Positions 8,342 through 17,252 of a DNA stretch of 35,688 nt are shown piece by piece. The notes under the pieces are model-generated. The model saw nothing but the letters and a program-made list of their open reading frames with translations. It made no database searches and was not told the origin of the DNA. How positions within the stretch are numbered: the stretch's first letter is position 1; every line of letters begins with the position of its first letter. The translations under genes were made by a program, and so were the position numbers. The DNA is taken from positions 3,936 through 39,623 of the forward strand of contig DYSK01000001.1 of assembly GCA_020718315.1 (NCBI GenBank). Direction: 5' to 3'. Source of the DNA: Draconibacterium orientale. GTDB lineage: Bacteria; Bacteroidota; Bacteroidia; Bacteroidales; UBA12170.

Positions 8342-10642
8342 TCAATTTCCTTTGGCTTTTTGCATTGGATTTGGTTCTGTATTGGTTTCCCGTGCTTTAA
8401 ATAATTCGAATCGAGTAGGTTCCTTTCGCTCCGGCCAATAGTTGTTATTGCGATCTATATCGGCGGTTTCCAAATTTGGATCCAATACTATTTGAGCAAT
8501 CTCTTTTTCGGTAACAAATACTTTCGAAACCTGCTCTTGGTTTGTTTTCCATATTTCTGCCGGAATACGTTTCGTTTCTCTACTTCCATCCGTATAGGTA
8601 AACTCGAGGATAATGGGCATAATAAGTCCGCCCAAATTGCTGAAATCGAGCTGATAATAATTTTTGCCTGCATTTAAAAGGCTTTTTTCTTCTTCGCTAA
8701 GCGAGGAAATATATTTTGAATAAGCTTCATTTTCTTTTATACCAACCTGAAAAGCATTGTAGCGGTTGTAGAAATCGAGCGTAGAAGTATCTTTTTCGGT
8801 ATGAACTTGATCAAGAGAAGATTTGTTTTTGATGGTTGAGATGTATTTATCACGATTTTCGAATTTTTCTTTGGCATCCACCGGCAATTCAATAGCCGGG
8901 TTTTTGCTGTTTAAGCGAAACCAACTTACTTTGTCGAGCGAAATATCCACCGCATCGATCGAATAAAACCAACCGCGCCAAAACCAATCTAAATCCACAG
9001 CCGACGCATCTTCCATCGTTCTAAAGAAATCTTCGGGACTGGGGTGTTTAAACATCCAACGCTGCGCATAGGTTTTAAAAGAAAAATCGAAAAGTTCACG
9101 TCCCATCACAGTTTCGCGCAAAATATTTAATGCAGTAGCCGGTTTGGAATAAGCATTGGCATGAAACTGAATAATGGATTCGGAGTTGGTCATAATTGGA
9201 GAAATAGATTGTTTGTCGCCTTTCATATAATCTACAATATTGTAGGCGGGACCATTGCGAGTTGGGAAATCGCGTTCCCATTCTTGTTCGGTCAAATATT
9301 GAAGAAATGTGTTTAAGCCTTCGTCCATCCACGTCCATTGACGCTCGTCGGAATTAACAATCATTGGAAAAAAATTATGACCCACTTCGTGAATGATTAC
9401 GCCTATCATTCCGTATTTTGTTCGTTCGCTATAGGTTCCGTCTTTTTCGGGTCTGCCGCCATTAAAGCAAATCATCGGATATTCCATTCCTTGATCGGCT
9501 GTATGGACCGAAATAGCCGTTGGATAAGGATAGTCGAAGGTAAATTTTGAATAGGTTTTAAGTGTATGAGCCACCACTTTGGTCGAATATTTTCCCCAGA
9601 GGGGGTTTCCTTCTTTGGGATAATAAGACATGGCCATCACCTTTCTTTCGCCAAAATTCACGGCTTGCGCGTCCCAAATAAATTTTCGCGAAGTGGCGAA
9701 AGCGAAATCCCTGACATTTTCGGCCTGAAAAACCCAGGTTTTTTCTTGAGTCGATTTTTGTTTTTCGGCCAATTCGGCCTCGCTTTGCGAAACAATAAGC
9801 ACCGGAACATCGCTGCCTGAGGCTTGTTTGAAACGAGTCAATTGTTTTGCTGTCAATACTTCGTTTTGATTTTGCAAAATGCCTGTTGCGCCAACAATAT
9901 GATCGGAAGGAACGGTAATTCGGACTTCGTAATTGCCAAATGGCAAGGTAAATTCTCCTCGTCCTAAAAACTGTTTGTTTTGCCATCCTTCTACTTCGTT
10001 GTAAACGGCCATTCGTGGGAAAAATTGAGCTATGATATAAAGATAATTATTGTCTTCGGGGAAATATTCATATCCGGAACGACCGCCCATTTTCACATGA
10101 TCATTGATATTGTACCACCATTTTATTTTGAAACTGAAATTGGTATTTGGTTTCAGTGGTTTTGGCAAATCGATACGCATCATGGTTTTGTTTACGATAT
10201 ATGCCAAAGGCACATCTTTGGCATCGCTTATTTTTTCGAGCTTAAATCCACCGTCAAAATCGGGTACCAATCGGCTTAAGCTTTCTAAACTCATCTGATT
10301 GCGAATTTCGGAACTTTGGCCGCTGTATGAGTCAGAATCTTTTGCTCGCATATTTTGATCGAGCTGCACCCATAAATAAGTTAGCTCGTCGGGCGACTGA
10401 TTGTAGTAGGTGATGGTTTCTTCGCCATAAATCCGTTGCTGTTGATCATCGAGGCGGATAGAAATCTTATAATCGGCTTTTTGTTGCCAATACAGATGGC
10501 CTGGAGCTCCGCTTGCTGTTCTATATACGTTGGGCGTAGCAAATTCTTCTTTGAGCTGATGAAATTTGCTTTTATTTTGCTGTGCAAACAACTGCAAACT
10601 CAAAAAAACGAAAAGCGGGATTAAAACTAGATTTTTCTTCAT
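8342..10642 (-). CDS. Secreted M1-family zinc metallopeptidase
   Basis: This is a gluzincin aminopeptidase-like enzyme of 766 aa with an N-terminal signal peptide (LIPLFVFLSLQLFAQ). The zinc site is complete: HEVGH at about residue 417, followed 18 residues later by the third ligand in WMDEG. The substrate-binding exopeptidase motif is replaced by the variant GMEYP. A downstream YSKPA fits the catalytic tyrosine region. The N-terminal third (IRLDDQQQRIYGEETITYYN) is the beta-sandwich typical of M1. The protein lacks the long helical C-terminal cap of PepN and ends in a beta-rich domain. It is followed on the same strand, upstream, by a HupE-like permease gene 28 bases away, so the permease and peptidase are probably co-transcribed. 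It likely acts in the periplasm or on the surface. Confidence 0.93.
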   Translation of the reverse strand: MKKNLVLIPLFVFLSLQLFAQQNKSKFHQLKEEFATPNVYRTASGAPGHLYWQQKADYKISIRLDDQQQRIYGEETITYYNQSPDELTYLWVQLDQNMRAKDSDSYSGQSSEIRNQMSLESLSRLVPDFDGGFKLEKISDAKDVPLAYIVNKTMMRIDLPKPLKPNTNFSFKIKWWYNINDHVKMGGRSGYEYFPEDNNYLYIIAQFFPRMAVYNEVEGWQNKQFLGRGEFTLPFGNYEVRITVPSDHIVGATGILQNQNEVLTAKQLTRFKQASGSDVPVLIVSQSEAELAEKQKSTQEKTWVFQAENVRDFAFATSRKFIWDAQAVNFGERKVMAMSYYPKEGNPLWGKYSTKVVAHTLKTYSKFTFDYPYPTAISVHTADQGMEYPMICFNGGRPEKDGTYSERTKYGMIGVIIHEVGHNFFPMIVNSDERQWTWMDEGLNTFLQYLTEQEWERDFPTRNGPAYNIVDYMKGDKQSISPIMTNSESIIQFHANAYSKPATALNILRETVMGRELFDFSFKTYAQRWMFKHPSPEDFFRTMEDASAVDLDWFWRGWFYSIDAVDISLDKVSWFRLNSKNPAIELPVDAKEKFENRDKYISTIKNKSSLDQVHTEKDTSTLDFYNRYNAFQVGIKENEAYSKYISSLSEEEKSLLNAGKNYYQLDFSNLGGLIMPIILEFTYTDGSRETKRIPAEIWKTNQEQVSKVFVTEKEIAQIVLDPNLETADIDRNNNYWPERKEPTRFELFKARETNTEPNPMQKAKGN

Positions 10643-10670
10643 AATCGGTCAGGTTTGGTTTGTTATTTTA

Positions 10671-11243
10671 TCACCAAAATCGTGTTTCAAACAGCAGGAA
10701 GATGGCCATTGTTCCGGCAATAGCCGAAATGCTTATCTTCCAATATTGATGATTTTGATGCAAAAATCGGGTGTAAAGATACAACAATAAGAAATAGATG
10801 CCCACTATCAGCAATTGCCCAATTTCCAATCCAATATTAAAAGCAAACAAAGGAAAAACGATTGAGATTTCTGAGCCAAGGAGCATTTTGAGGTAGTTGG
10901 AAAATCCCAATCCGTGAATGAGCCCAAATAAAATGGAAAAAGCGTAGTTCATTTTTATTTTGCGTGCACTTTGTGGAAAAAAATTCTGAACGGCGGTAAT
11001 TAATATCGTTAAAGGGATTAAGAATTCGATAATGGGTGCCGAGATGAAAATGAATTTCAAAGTGGATAAGGCAAGGCTAATGGAGTGGCCAATGGTAAAG
11101 GCAGTAATCAAAATCACTACGTTTTTTATTTCCTTTATTCTGTACGAGGCCGTTAGCGACAGAAGAAAAAGCATGTGGTCGTAGCCATGCGGGTCAATAA
11201 TGTGTTTAAATCCAAGTCTTAAATAAAGTTCAAATTCGGTCAT
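10671..11243 (-). CDS. HupE/UreJ-family membrane protein
   Basis: This 190-aa integral membrane protein has about six hydrophobic helices. The N-terminal signature HIIDPHGYDHMLFLL matches the HupE/UreJ_2 family (a conserved H...G-DH motif thought to coordinate a metal). A second family motif, TAFTIGHSISLALS, follows, and GLIHGLGFSNYL lies in the middle. HupE and UreJ proteins are linked to nickel or cobalt uptake, but this short variant has no tested substrate. It is the first gene of a leftward pair with the M1 peptidase and is divergent from the DUF6702 gene across only 29 bases. No urease or hydrogenase gene is in the window, so a nickel role is not supported by context. Confidence 0.85.
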   Translation of the reverse strand: MTEFELYLRLGFKHIIDPHGYDHMLFLLSLTASYRIKEIKNVVILITAFTIGHSISLALSTLKFIFISAPIIEFLIPLTILITAVQNFFPQSARKIKMNYAFSILFGLIHGLGFSNYLKMLLGSEISIVFPLFAFNIGLEIGQLLIVGIYFLLLYLYTRFLHQNHQYWKISISAIAGTMAIFLLFETRFW

Positions 11244-11251
11244 TTTTGGTT

Positions 11252-11259
11252 TATCTTTG
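11252..11259 (+). promoter_or_regulatory. -7 promoter element of the DUF6702 gene
   Basis: TATCTTTG fits TAnnTTTG and lies 13 bases before the GTG start of the DUF6702 gene, inside the 29-base divergent gap. Confidence 0.55.
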
Positions 11260-11272
11260 AAAAAAAATCGGC

Positions 11273-11797
11273 GTGAAAGTAGGCAAAATTCAGATTCTTT
11301 ATCGGCTCTTATTTATTTTCCTTTTTGCATTTGGAATTCCTCTTTTGCAAGCACATCCGTATTTTGTGAGTGTTTGTGAGATGAAATACGAACCAAAAAC
11401 CAAGTCTTTAAATGTAAGTTTGCGCTTGTTTGTTGATGATCTGGAGAAATCGTTGGAAGATTTGGGCGTGGACAATCTAAATCTAGGTGAAAAAACAGAG
11501 CACGAAGATGCCGATTTGACTCTAAAAAAGTATATCGAAAAAGAGCTGTTGGTCGAAATAGATCAGAAAAGGGTAGTTTTAAATTTTCTGGGCAAAGAAG
11601 TGGAAAACGATTTGTGTTTTATCTTTTTAGAAGCCGGCCATATTGAACCCTTTGAGAAAATAAAAATTTCGAATCGGGTTTTGTTTCAAAGTTTTCCAAC
11701 GCAAACAAATTTGGTTCATTGCACGAATCAAGAGCAAACAAAGAGTCTTTTGCTTAGCCGCAATAGCCCTTCGGGCGAATTGGTTTGGCGAAAATAA
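11273..11797 (+). CDS. DUF6702 family exported protein
   Basis: This 174-aa protein has an N-terminal signal sequence (LYRLLFIFLFAFGIPLLQAHP) and a mature part that begins HPYFVSVCEMKYEPKTKSL. That opening is characteristic of the DUF6702 family of Bacteroidota, whose function is unknown. The start is a GTG. No other in-frame start precedes the signal peptide, and the promoter is 13 bases upstream. It is divergent from the HupE-like gene and hence from the M1 peptidase. From memory of the phylum, these three families often sit together, which suggests one process. The mature part is acidic and predicted to be mainly beta. The stop is 6 bases from the convergent comF stop. Confidence 0.75.
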   Translation: MKVGKIQILYRLLFIFLFAFGIPLLQAHPYFVSVCEMKYEPKTKSLNVSLRLFVDDLEKSLEDLGVDNLNLGEKTEHEDADLTLKKYIEKELLVEIDQKRVVLNFLGKEVENDLCFIFLEAGHIEPFEKIKISNRVLFQSFPTQTNLVHCTNQEQTKSLLLSRNSPSGELVWRK

Positions 11798-11803
11798 TTG
11801 CTA

Positions 11804-12496
11804 TTATTTGTGTGCCGAAGCAATGGCCGCTATGCTGATTTTTACATTCGGAATTTTCAACAAAATCTGTGCACAAGCTTCCAATGTGGAGCCGGTGGTT
11901 ATCACATCGTCAACAAGCAAAATGTGTTTGTCCGCAAAAAATTCCGGATTTTTTACTTCAAAAATGTCTTTCACATTTTCCCATCGTTGAATTTTCGATT
12001 TTCGGGTTTGGGTTTCAGAAGCCGTTTTTCTATACAGACTCTCGGCGTCCATCTTCACTTGCATCGAAGAAGCCAATCCGATGGCAAATTGTTCGCTTTG
12101 ATTGTATCCTCTAATCGCTTTTTTGTCGGGATGGAGCGGAACAGGCATAATGAGATCGATTTGGCTGAAAGGGAAAGCGTTTTTTAGTTGCAATCCATAT
12201 CGTTTTCCCATGTAAACACCAATTTCTTTCACTCCTTTGTATTTGAGTTTATGCATTAATTTTTGCACTCTGTTTCCCCGATGAAAATACAGCATTGCGG
12301 CCACTCCCTGAACGGGAATTTTTCCCCAGAAAACTGAATGCATGGGATTCTCCGGATCTTTGTCCCAATGGGTATAAGGCAAATGACCTAAACAATGCAA
12401 ACAAATCAATTCTTCATTTTTGTACAGACTATTGCCACAAATCTCGCAGCTGCGAGGAAATAGTAATGCCAAAAAATCATTTAAAAATGTAGTCAT
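11804..12496 (-). CDS. comF: ComF family phosphoribosyltransferase-like protein
   Basis: This 230-aa protein has a short N-terminal zinc-ribbon-like cysteine set (CEICGNSLYKNEELICLHC, residues about 17-35). A type I phosphoribosyltransferase domain follows, with the PRPP loop ILLVDDVITTGSTLEAC. RGYNQSEQFA in the middle is a hallmark of ComF. In naturally competent bacteria ComF is required for handling incoming single-stranded DNA. In many Bacteroidota it is kept without a full competence regulon, and its reaction is not defined. It is convergent with DUF6702 and divergent from the ABC ATPase gene (39-bp gap). Confidence 0.92.
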   Translation of the reverse strand: MTTFLNDFLALLFPRSCEICGNSLYKNEELICLHCLGHLPYTHWDKDPENPMHSVFWGKIPVQGVAAMLYFHRGNRVQKLMHKLKYKGVKEIGVYMGKRYGLQLKNAFPFSQIDLIMPVPLHPDKKAIRGYNQSEQFAIGLASSMQVKMDAESLYRKTASETQTRKSKIQRWENVKDIFEVKNPEFFADKHILLVDDVITTGSTLEACAQILLKIPNVKISIAAIASAHK

Positions 12497-12535
12497 CGGG
12501 CAAATTCAAATGCAAAATAATGTTTAGCTTGCAGC

Positions 12536-14275
12536 ATGATTCCGCTTCTTCAAATCAACAACCTAAGTATTGGTTTTCCGCAAGGAAAGCAAGACAACAA
12601 AGCCATTCACGAGATTAGTTTGAGCGTTCAGCCTGGGCAAACCTTAGGCATTGTTGGCGAATCGGGTTCCGGAAAATCATTGACTTCACTTGCAATCATG
12701 CGGTTATTGTCAAAACAAGCCGTTGTTCTTGGTGGCGAAATTTTGCTGCACCTCAAAGATAATGATAATTTGGACTTAATCAAACTGAGTGAAAAAGAAT
12801 TGCAAAAATTGCGTGGAAACAGGATTGCAATGATTTTTCAAGAGCCAATGACCGCTTTAAATCCGGTTGTTCTATGCGGAAAACAAGTAAGCGAAGTTTT
12901 GCTTCTGCACACAAAAATGTCGAAGAAAGAAGCGAAGCTGAGAACGATTCAACTGTTTGAAGAGGTTCAGCTTTCCGAAACCGAAAAAATATACAACTCC
13001 TATCCGCACCAACTTTCCGGTGGGCAAAAACAGCGCATTTTGATTGCCATGGCAATGGCCTGCCAGCCTGCTTTGCTTATTGCCGACGAACCTACCACCG
13101 CTTTGGATGCAAGTGTTCAGCAAGCCATTCTGGAATTGATAAAACAGCTCAAAGAAAAACACAAAACAACCACTCTGTTTATTTCGCACGATTTGAATTT
13201 AGTTTCAAATTTGGCCGATCAGGTGGCGGTAGTCTACCAAGGCAAAATTGTAGAATACGGACGTGTTCAGGAATTGTTTAGCAATCCAAAGCATCCATAT
13301 ACCAAAGGATTGCTTTTTTGTCGGCCGCCGTCAGACAAGCGATTGATACGACTTCCGTTGATGGAAGATTTTTTATCCAAAGCGGGGAAAGAGATCACCG
13401 AATCGGCCGGCAAATTTTTAAATGAAATTAGTTTGGAAACCCGGCGGCTCAATCATGAGAAACTTTATACCCAAAAACCATTGTTGGAAGTTCAGAATCT
13501 TGTGGTGAGTTTCCCAATAAAGAAATCCTTTTTTGGCAAAACGACCGGCGAAATGAAAGCCGTCGATGATGTAAGTTTCTCCGTTTATCCGGGCGAAACG
13601 CTTGGCTTGGTTGGTGAATCTGGATGTGGAAAAACCACTTTGAGTAGGGCTATTGTTTTGCTCAATGCGGTTGATTCCGGTTCCGTTCGTTTCGAAAATC
13701 AGAATATTTTGAATCTTTCGCCTACGCAACGAAAAGAATTTAGAAAAAATGTGCAAATCATTTTTCAAGATCCTTATGGTTCTTTAAATCCTCGCATAAG
13801 CATTGGAGAAGCCATCTTGGAACCTATGACAGCGCATTATTTGCTCGATAAAAAAGAGAGAAAAAATCAGGTTTTCAAGCTTTTGGAAATGGTTGGATTG
13901 GAAAAATCGAGTTTTATCCGTTATCCACATGAGTTTTCGGGTGGCCAGCGGCAGCGGATTTCCATTGCGCGTGCTTTGGCTGTGAACCCGAAATTTATTA
14001 TTTGCGACGAGAGCGTTTCTTCGCTCGATGTCTCCGTTCAGGCGCAAATCCTGAATTTATTGAATGATTTAAAGCAGGAACTTGGTCTTACCTATCTTTT
14101 TATTTCGCACGATCTGGCTGTTGTTAAATATATGTCGGATCGGGTAATGGTAATGAAAAACGGAAAGCTAGTAGAAACAAACGAAGCCGACGATTTATTT
14201 TTCAATCCGAAACATGAATACACAAAATTGCTGTTAAGATCAATTTCTAAACTAAGTTTGCAAAAAACAATCTAA
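12536..14275 (+). CDS. Oligopeptide/dipeptide ABC transporter ATPase with two fused nucleotide-binding domains
   Basis: This 579-aa protein fuses the DppD- and DppF-like ATPases, as in E. coli GsiA or YejF. The first ATPase has Walker A GESGSGKS, signature LSGGQKQR and Walker B LLIADEP. A linker with the oligopeptide-type C-terminal segment [15 protein letters not shown] follows. The second ATPase has [17 protein letters not shown] and FIICDES. It energises import of peptides or similar solutes through partner permeases. No permease or substrate-binding gene is adjacent, so its membrane partners are encoded elsewhere. Both active sites look intact. No intrinsic terminator was found before the NDH-2 gene. 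Confidence 0.93.
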   Translation: MIPLLQINNLSIGFPQGKQDNKAIHEISLSVQPGQTLGIVGESGSGKSLTSLAIMRLLSKQAVVLGGEILLHLKDNDNLDLIKLSEKELQKLRGNRIAMIFQEPMTALNPVVLCGKQVSEVLLLHTKMSKKEAKLRTIQLFEEVQLSETEKIYNSYPHQLSGGQKQRILIAMAMACQPALLIADEPTTALDASVQQAILELIKQLKEKHKTTTLFISHDLNLVSNLADQVAVVYQGKIVEYGRVQELFSNPKHPYTKGLLFCRPPSDKRLIRLPLMEDFLSKAGKEITESAGKFLNEISLETRRLNHEKLYTQKPLLEVQNLVVSFPIKKSFFGKTTGEMKAVDDVSFSVYPGETLGLVGESGCGKTTLSRAIVLLNAVDSGSVRFENQNILNLSPTQRKEFRKNVQIIFQDPYGSLNPRISIGEAILEPMTAHYLLDKKERKNQVFKLLEMVGLEKSSFIRYPHEFSGGQRQRISIARALAVNPKFIICDESVSSLDVSVQAQILNLLNDLKQELGLTYLFISHDLAVVKYMSDRVMVMKNGKLVETNEADDLFFNPKHEYTKLLLRSISKLSLQKTI

Positions 14276-14373
14276 ACGATGAACGCGATTTCCACTTTTA
14301 TAAATTTCGGCACAATAGACGACAGTCACAAATATTCATTTGTTGAATCTTTACACGACAACAAGATCTAATC

Positions 14374-15624
14374 ATGAAACAAAAAATAATTGTAGTAGGA
14401 GCAGGCTTTGCAGGTTTGCAGTTTGTTCGCAAAATAGACCCTCAATTTTTCGATATTTTAATCATCGACAAATTAAATCACCATCAATTTCAGCCTTTGT
14501 TTTACCAAGTGGCCACGTCGCAGATAGAACCATCGAGTATTTCTTTTCCAATCCGACACATCTTTAAAAACAAAAACCACGTTCGTATTCGGATGGGCGA
14601 ATTGCTTCGGCTAAATCATCAGGAAAAAAGCATTTCTACCAATATTGGCGATTTCGAATATGATTATTTGGTGATTGCCACAGGATGTAAAACCAATTTT
14701 TTTGGCAATCGGGAGATTGAAAAGAACGCATTTTCCTTAAAATCGACCTACGATTCCATTACCATTCGAAACCACATCCTTCAAACTTTCGAATCTGTCT
14801 TGGCTGTTCCCGAAGAGAAAAGAGGAGATTTGCTTCAATTGGTCATTGTTGGCGCTGGCCCAACCGGCGTTGAACTTGCGGGAGCTTTTGCCGAAATAAA
14901 AAGAAATATTTTGCCTAAAGATTATCCGCGAATCGATTTTTCGGCTTTTAAAATAATATTGATAGAAGGAAGCGGACGCACTTTGAACAATATGAGCGAA
15001 AACGCGAAGCAAACTTCCAGAAAATACCTCGAAAATATGGGTGTAACGATCTTAACCGAAACCTTTGTCGAAAACTACGATGGCGAAATTTTGACCTTGA
15101 AAGGAGGCCCGACAATCAAAACAGAAACGGTTATTTGGGCTGCGGGCGTAATTGGAAATAATATCGAAGGAATTCCCGAAAATGAAATTAAGCGCGGAAA
15201 TAGAATTGCCGTAAACAGAACAAACCAAACACTTTTTAGCGATGACGTTTTTGCACTTGGCGATATTGCGTATATGGAAACGCCTAATTATCCCTTTGGC
15301 CATCCACAAGTGGCAAATGTGGCCATAAACCAAGCCGTAAATCTGGCAAAAAATTTAAACAGAATTAAAAAAGGAAAACCACAAAAAGAATTTGAATACA
15401 AAGATCTTGGTTCAATGGCTACAATAGGGCGAAACAAAGCTGTGGTTGACTTTCCATTTGTCCGATTCAAAGGGTATTTTGCTTGGGTTATTTGGATGTT
15501 TTTGCACTTGATGCTTATCTTGAGTGTTCGAAACAAACTCATCGTTTTTATCAACTGGGCATTTGCTTACATCACCAAAGACACTTCGTTGCGTTTAATC
15601 CTTACACCGACAACTAAGAAATAA
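14374..15624 (+). CDS. ndh: Type II NADH:quinone oxidoreductase (NDH-2)
   Basis: This is a 416-aa FAD-dependent NADH dehydrogenase that passes electrons to quinone without pumping protons. The FAD-binding Rossmann motif VVGAGFAGLQ is at the N-terminus. The NAD-binding motif VIVGAGPTGVELAG is near residue 160, and the second FAD motif is VFALGDIAYME. The C-terminus has a hydrophobic hairpin (FAWVIWMFLHLMLIL and LIVFINWAFAYI) that attaches it to the inner face of the membrane, as is common in Bacteroidota NDH-2. It sits 98 bases after the ABC ATPase and is probably transcribed alone or by read-through. Its presence argues for a respiratory chain. Confidence 0.93.
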   Translation: MKQKIIVVGAGFAGLQFVRKIDPQFFDILIIDKLNHHQFQPLFYQVATSQIEPSSISFPIRHIFKNKNHVRIRMGELLRLNHQEKSISTNIGDFEYDYLVIATGCKTNFFGNREIEKNAFSLKSTYDSITIRNHILQTFESVLAVPEEKRGDLLQLVIVGAGPTGVELAGAFAEIKRNILPKDYPRIDFSAFKIILIEGSGRTLNNMSENAKQTSRKYLENMGVTILTETFVENYDGEILTLKGGPTIKTETVIWAAGVIGNNIEGIPENEIKRGNRIAVNRTNQTLFSDDVFALGDIAYMETPNYPFGHPQVANVAINQAVNLAKNLNRIKKGKPQKEFEYKDLGSMATIGRNKAVVDFPFVRFKGYFAWVIWMFLHLMLILSVRNKLIVFINWAFAYITKDTSLRLILTPTTKK

Positions 15625-15640
15625 TTGCAGTTTGGAGAAG

Positions 15641-15670
15641 AAAAAAACCGGAAAATTTTGTTTTCCGGTT
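15641..15670 (-). terminator. Rho-independent terminator of the Spy-like gene
   Basis: The perfect 10-bp stem AACCGGAAAA / TTTTCCGGTT has a 5-nt loop. Seven A's on the plus strand (15641-15647) give a U tract in minus-strand RNA. It lies about 55 bases past the Spy-like stop. The same hairpin, without a U tract, may weakly help stop rightward NDH-2 transcription. Confidence 0.88.
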
Positions 15671-15723
15671 CAGTCTGAATTTTTGAAAAATATTTATTGG
15701 CTTCTTTCAGCGGAAGCGCTGAT

Positions 15724-16251
15724 TTATTTTGCAAAACGTGGGCAGTTTTGGTTTCCAAAACCGGCTCCTCTTTTTCCACCCATTCCTTTCCCAGCGCCCA
15801 TTCCTTTGCCTGCACCTTGATGTGCATCAAATAAAACTTTTTGAGAGTCTGTAAGTAAACTTCTAACTGCCAAACGATGTTCAGCAGCATTTTTTTGAAC
15901 TTGAGCACGTACTCCACTCATGTTGTCGATCACATTCGAAATGGCTTTCAAATCTTGATTGTTTCCGGTTTGAAGACTGCGTTTTTTGGCGGCAAGTTCG
16001 CCAAGTTGGTTTTGCAAAGGAAGGTTTTTTGCGATAAGTGCTGTACGTAAATCGCTCACCTTTGTTTGTTGATCGGCTGATAAATTTAAAAATGCACAAT
16101 TGCCGTTGGCCGCATTTTGATTCATTCCTTGTCCCATCATCCCTTGCCCTTTTGGAGCCATTCCTTGTCCTCTTTGTGCCATTGCACTATAGCCAAAAGC
16201 TACAATCATGCTCAATACTAATACGCTCGATAAAATACTTTTTGTTTTCAT
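15724..16251 (-). CDS. Spy/CpxP-like exported protein with Met/Gly-rich ends
   Basis: This 175-aa exported protein has a signal peptide (ILSSVLVLSMIVAFGYSAMAQ). A Gly/Met/Gln-rich stretch with repeated GQGM follows. The helical core is LNLSADQQTKVSDLRTALI, resembling the L(T/S)xxQ segment of Spy/CpxP/ZraP periplasmic chaperones. The core continues with long amphipathic helices, and the tail is Gly/Lys/Met-rich (GKGMGAGKGMGG) with a terminal NQNCPRFAK. Members of this family protect periplasmic proteins or sense metals. The Met-rich ends and two Cys residues suggest, but do not prove, metal binding. It has its own strong terminator and appears monocistronic. Confidence 0.8.
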   Translation of the reverse strand: MKTKSILSSVLVLSMIVAFGYSAMAQRGQGMAPKGQGMMGQGMNQNAANGNCAFLNLSADQQTKVSDLRTALIAKNLPLQNQLGELAAKKRSLQTGNNQDLKAISNVIDNMSGVRAQVQKNAAEHRLAVRSLLTDSQKVLFDAHQGAGKGMGAGKGMGGKRGAGFGNQNCPRFAK

Positions 16252-16447
16252 AATCTTCGTTTTATAATAAATTAAAATGTTGTTTTTAAAAATCTGCTTC
16301 TTTGACAGCCCAAAGAAAAAAAGGTTTAAAAGCAGGTAGATATTTTTTTTTGTTCCAATGAATTATTATTGTAATAGATTAGAAACCAAAAGTTTGTGCG
16401 AACAAAGTTTTATTAAAATAAAAGAGAACAAATTTTTTAGCGAGAAT

Positions 16448-17020
16448 TTACGATACTTCAATGTTGTATTTTCGCAACAAGCCCAGTATTTCTTCTTTCG
16501 AAAATTTCGCTTTCTTGATTTTATTTAGTTCTGGGTCAAAAGAATAGTTGAAAGCGGTGCGGAAATCTGCTTTTTCTAAAAGGGTGTTTTCAAAATTTGA
16601 CCCACTTAAATCGCAGTTCTCAAAATTCACGCCCTTCAAATCGGCCTCGGCAAAATCGACCTCATAAAGCTGGCAATTTTTGAATCGCGTATTTCTCAAA
16701 TTTCGTTTATAAAAGGAGGATAAATTCAACTGGCTGTTTTCGAATTGGATCGAAAACAAAAAGGCATTGCAATCTTCGAAATGCAAGCCGAGTACTTTGC
16801 ATTGGTACAATTTCACCTCTTTAAATGAAGTGTTTTTTATACGAACATTGCTTAGATCGCAATTTTCAAACAGAGTGTTTTCGAAGCTATAATCCGAAAC
16901 ATCAACATTCGAAAAATTGCAGTTCGCAAAAATGCAATTATCGTAGTCCGCTTTTGCCAATTTCGTTATTGAAAAATCCAAATCCGCAAAATCTATGTTT
17001 TCTATTAAGAGTACATTCAT
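16448..17020 (-). CDS. Pentapeptide-repeat protein
   Basis: This 190-aa cytoplasmic-looking protein is built almost wholly of pentapeptide repeats of the A(D/N)LxF type, in phrases such as FANCNFSNVDVSDYSFENTL, FENCDLSNV and AEADLKGVNFENCDLSGSNF. These form a right-handed quadrilateral beta-helix. An irregular helical tail (KIKKAKFSKEEILGLLRKYNIEVS) ends it. Qnr/MfpA relatives mimic DNA and protect gyrase, but most pentapeptide proteins have no known role. This one has no signal peptide and no fused domain. It is transcribed alone; 196 bases separate it from the Spy-like gene and 232 from the divergent ferredoxin gene. Confidence 0.92.
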   Translation of the reverse strand: MNVLLIENIDFADLDFSITKLAKADYDNCIFANCNFSNVDVSDYSFENTLFENCDLSNVRIKNTSFKEVKLYQCKVLGLHFEDCNAFLFSIQFENSQLNLSSFYKRNLRNTRFKNCQLYEVDFAEADLKGVNFENCDLSGSNFENTLLEKADFRTAFNYSFDPELNKIKKAKFSKEEILGLLRKYNIEVS

Positions 17021-17252
17021 TTTTTTGTTTTAATGTGATGATATCAACCGATAAGTAAAAATATCAAATTCCGTAAATTTATAGGCTAAAGTCCACAAAA
17101 TTGAGTTTAGACAGATCATACTTGTAATTTATAATCGTTACAAATTGGCGCGTTTAAAACAAAGGCATTTCTAAAATAGTAATTTTATGCTGAAAAAAAT
17201 CATAATTTAGAGAGAGCAAAGTACACAAATTCATAAAAATCGAATTTTATTT

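Noticed and set aside
9558-9986. 142-aa ORF inside the M1 peptidase gene
   Set aside because: A same-strand frame shadow of a well-supported coding region, rich in Arg and Lys and without family signature.
10671-11243. Nickel transporter serving urease or hydrogenase
   Set aside because: Only the HupE/UreJ family signature supports it. No urease or hydrogenase gene is in the window, so a nickel role is not claimed.
16298-16317. Hairpin TTCTTTG-ACAGCC-CAAAGAA upstream of the Spy-like gene
   Set aside because: A 7-bp stem with no U tract on either strand, so not a terminator. It could be a leader hairpin, but nothing else supports a riboswitch or RNA gene.
16320-16447. TTTTATT/AATAAAA palindrome past the pentapeptide gene
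   Set aside because: A pure A/T symmetry with a 2-base loop in an AT-rich spacer; no stable terminator can be argued.
16448-17020. Quinolone-resistance (Qnr-like) protein
   Set aside because: It shares only the generic pentapeptide repeat; the loops and C-terminal dimer module typical of Qnr are not recognisable.
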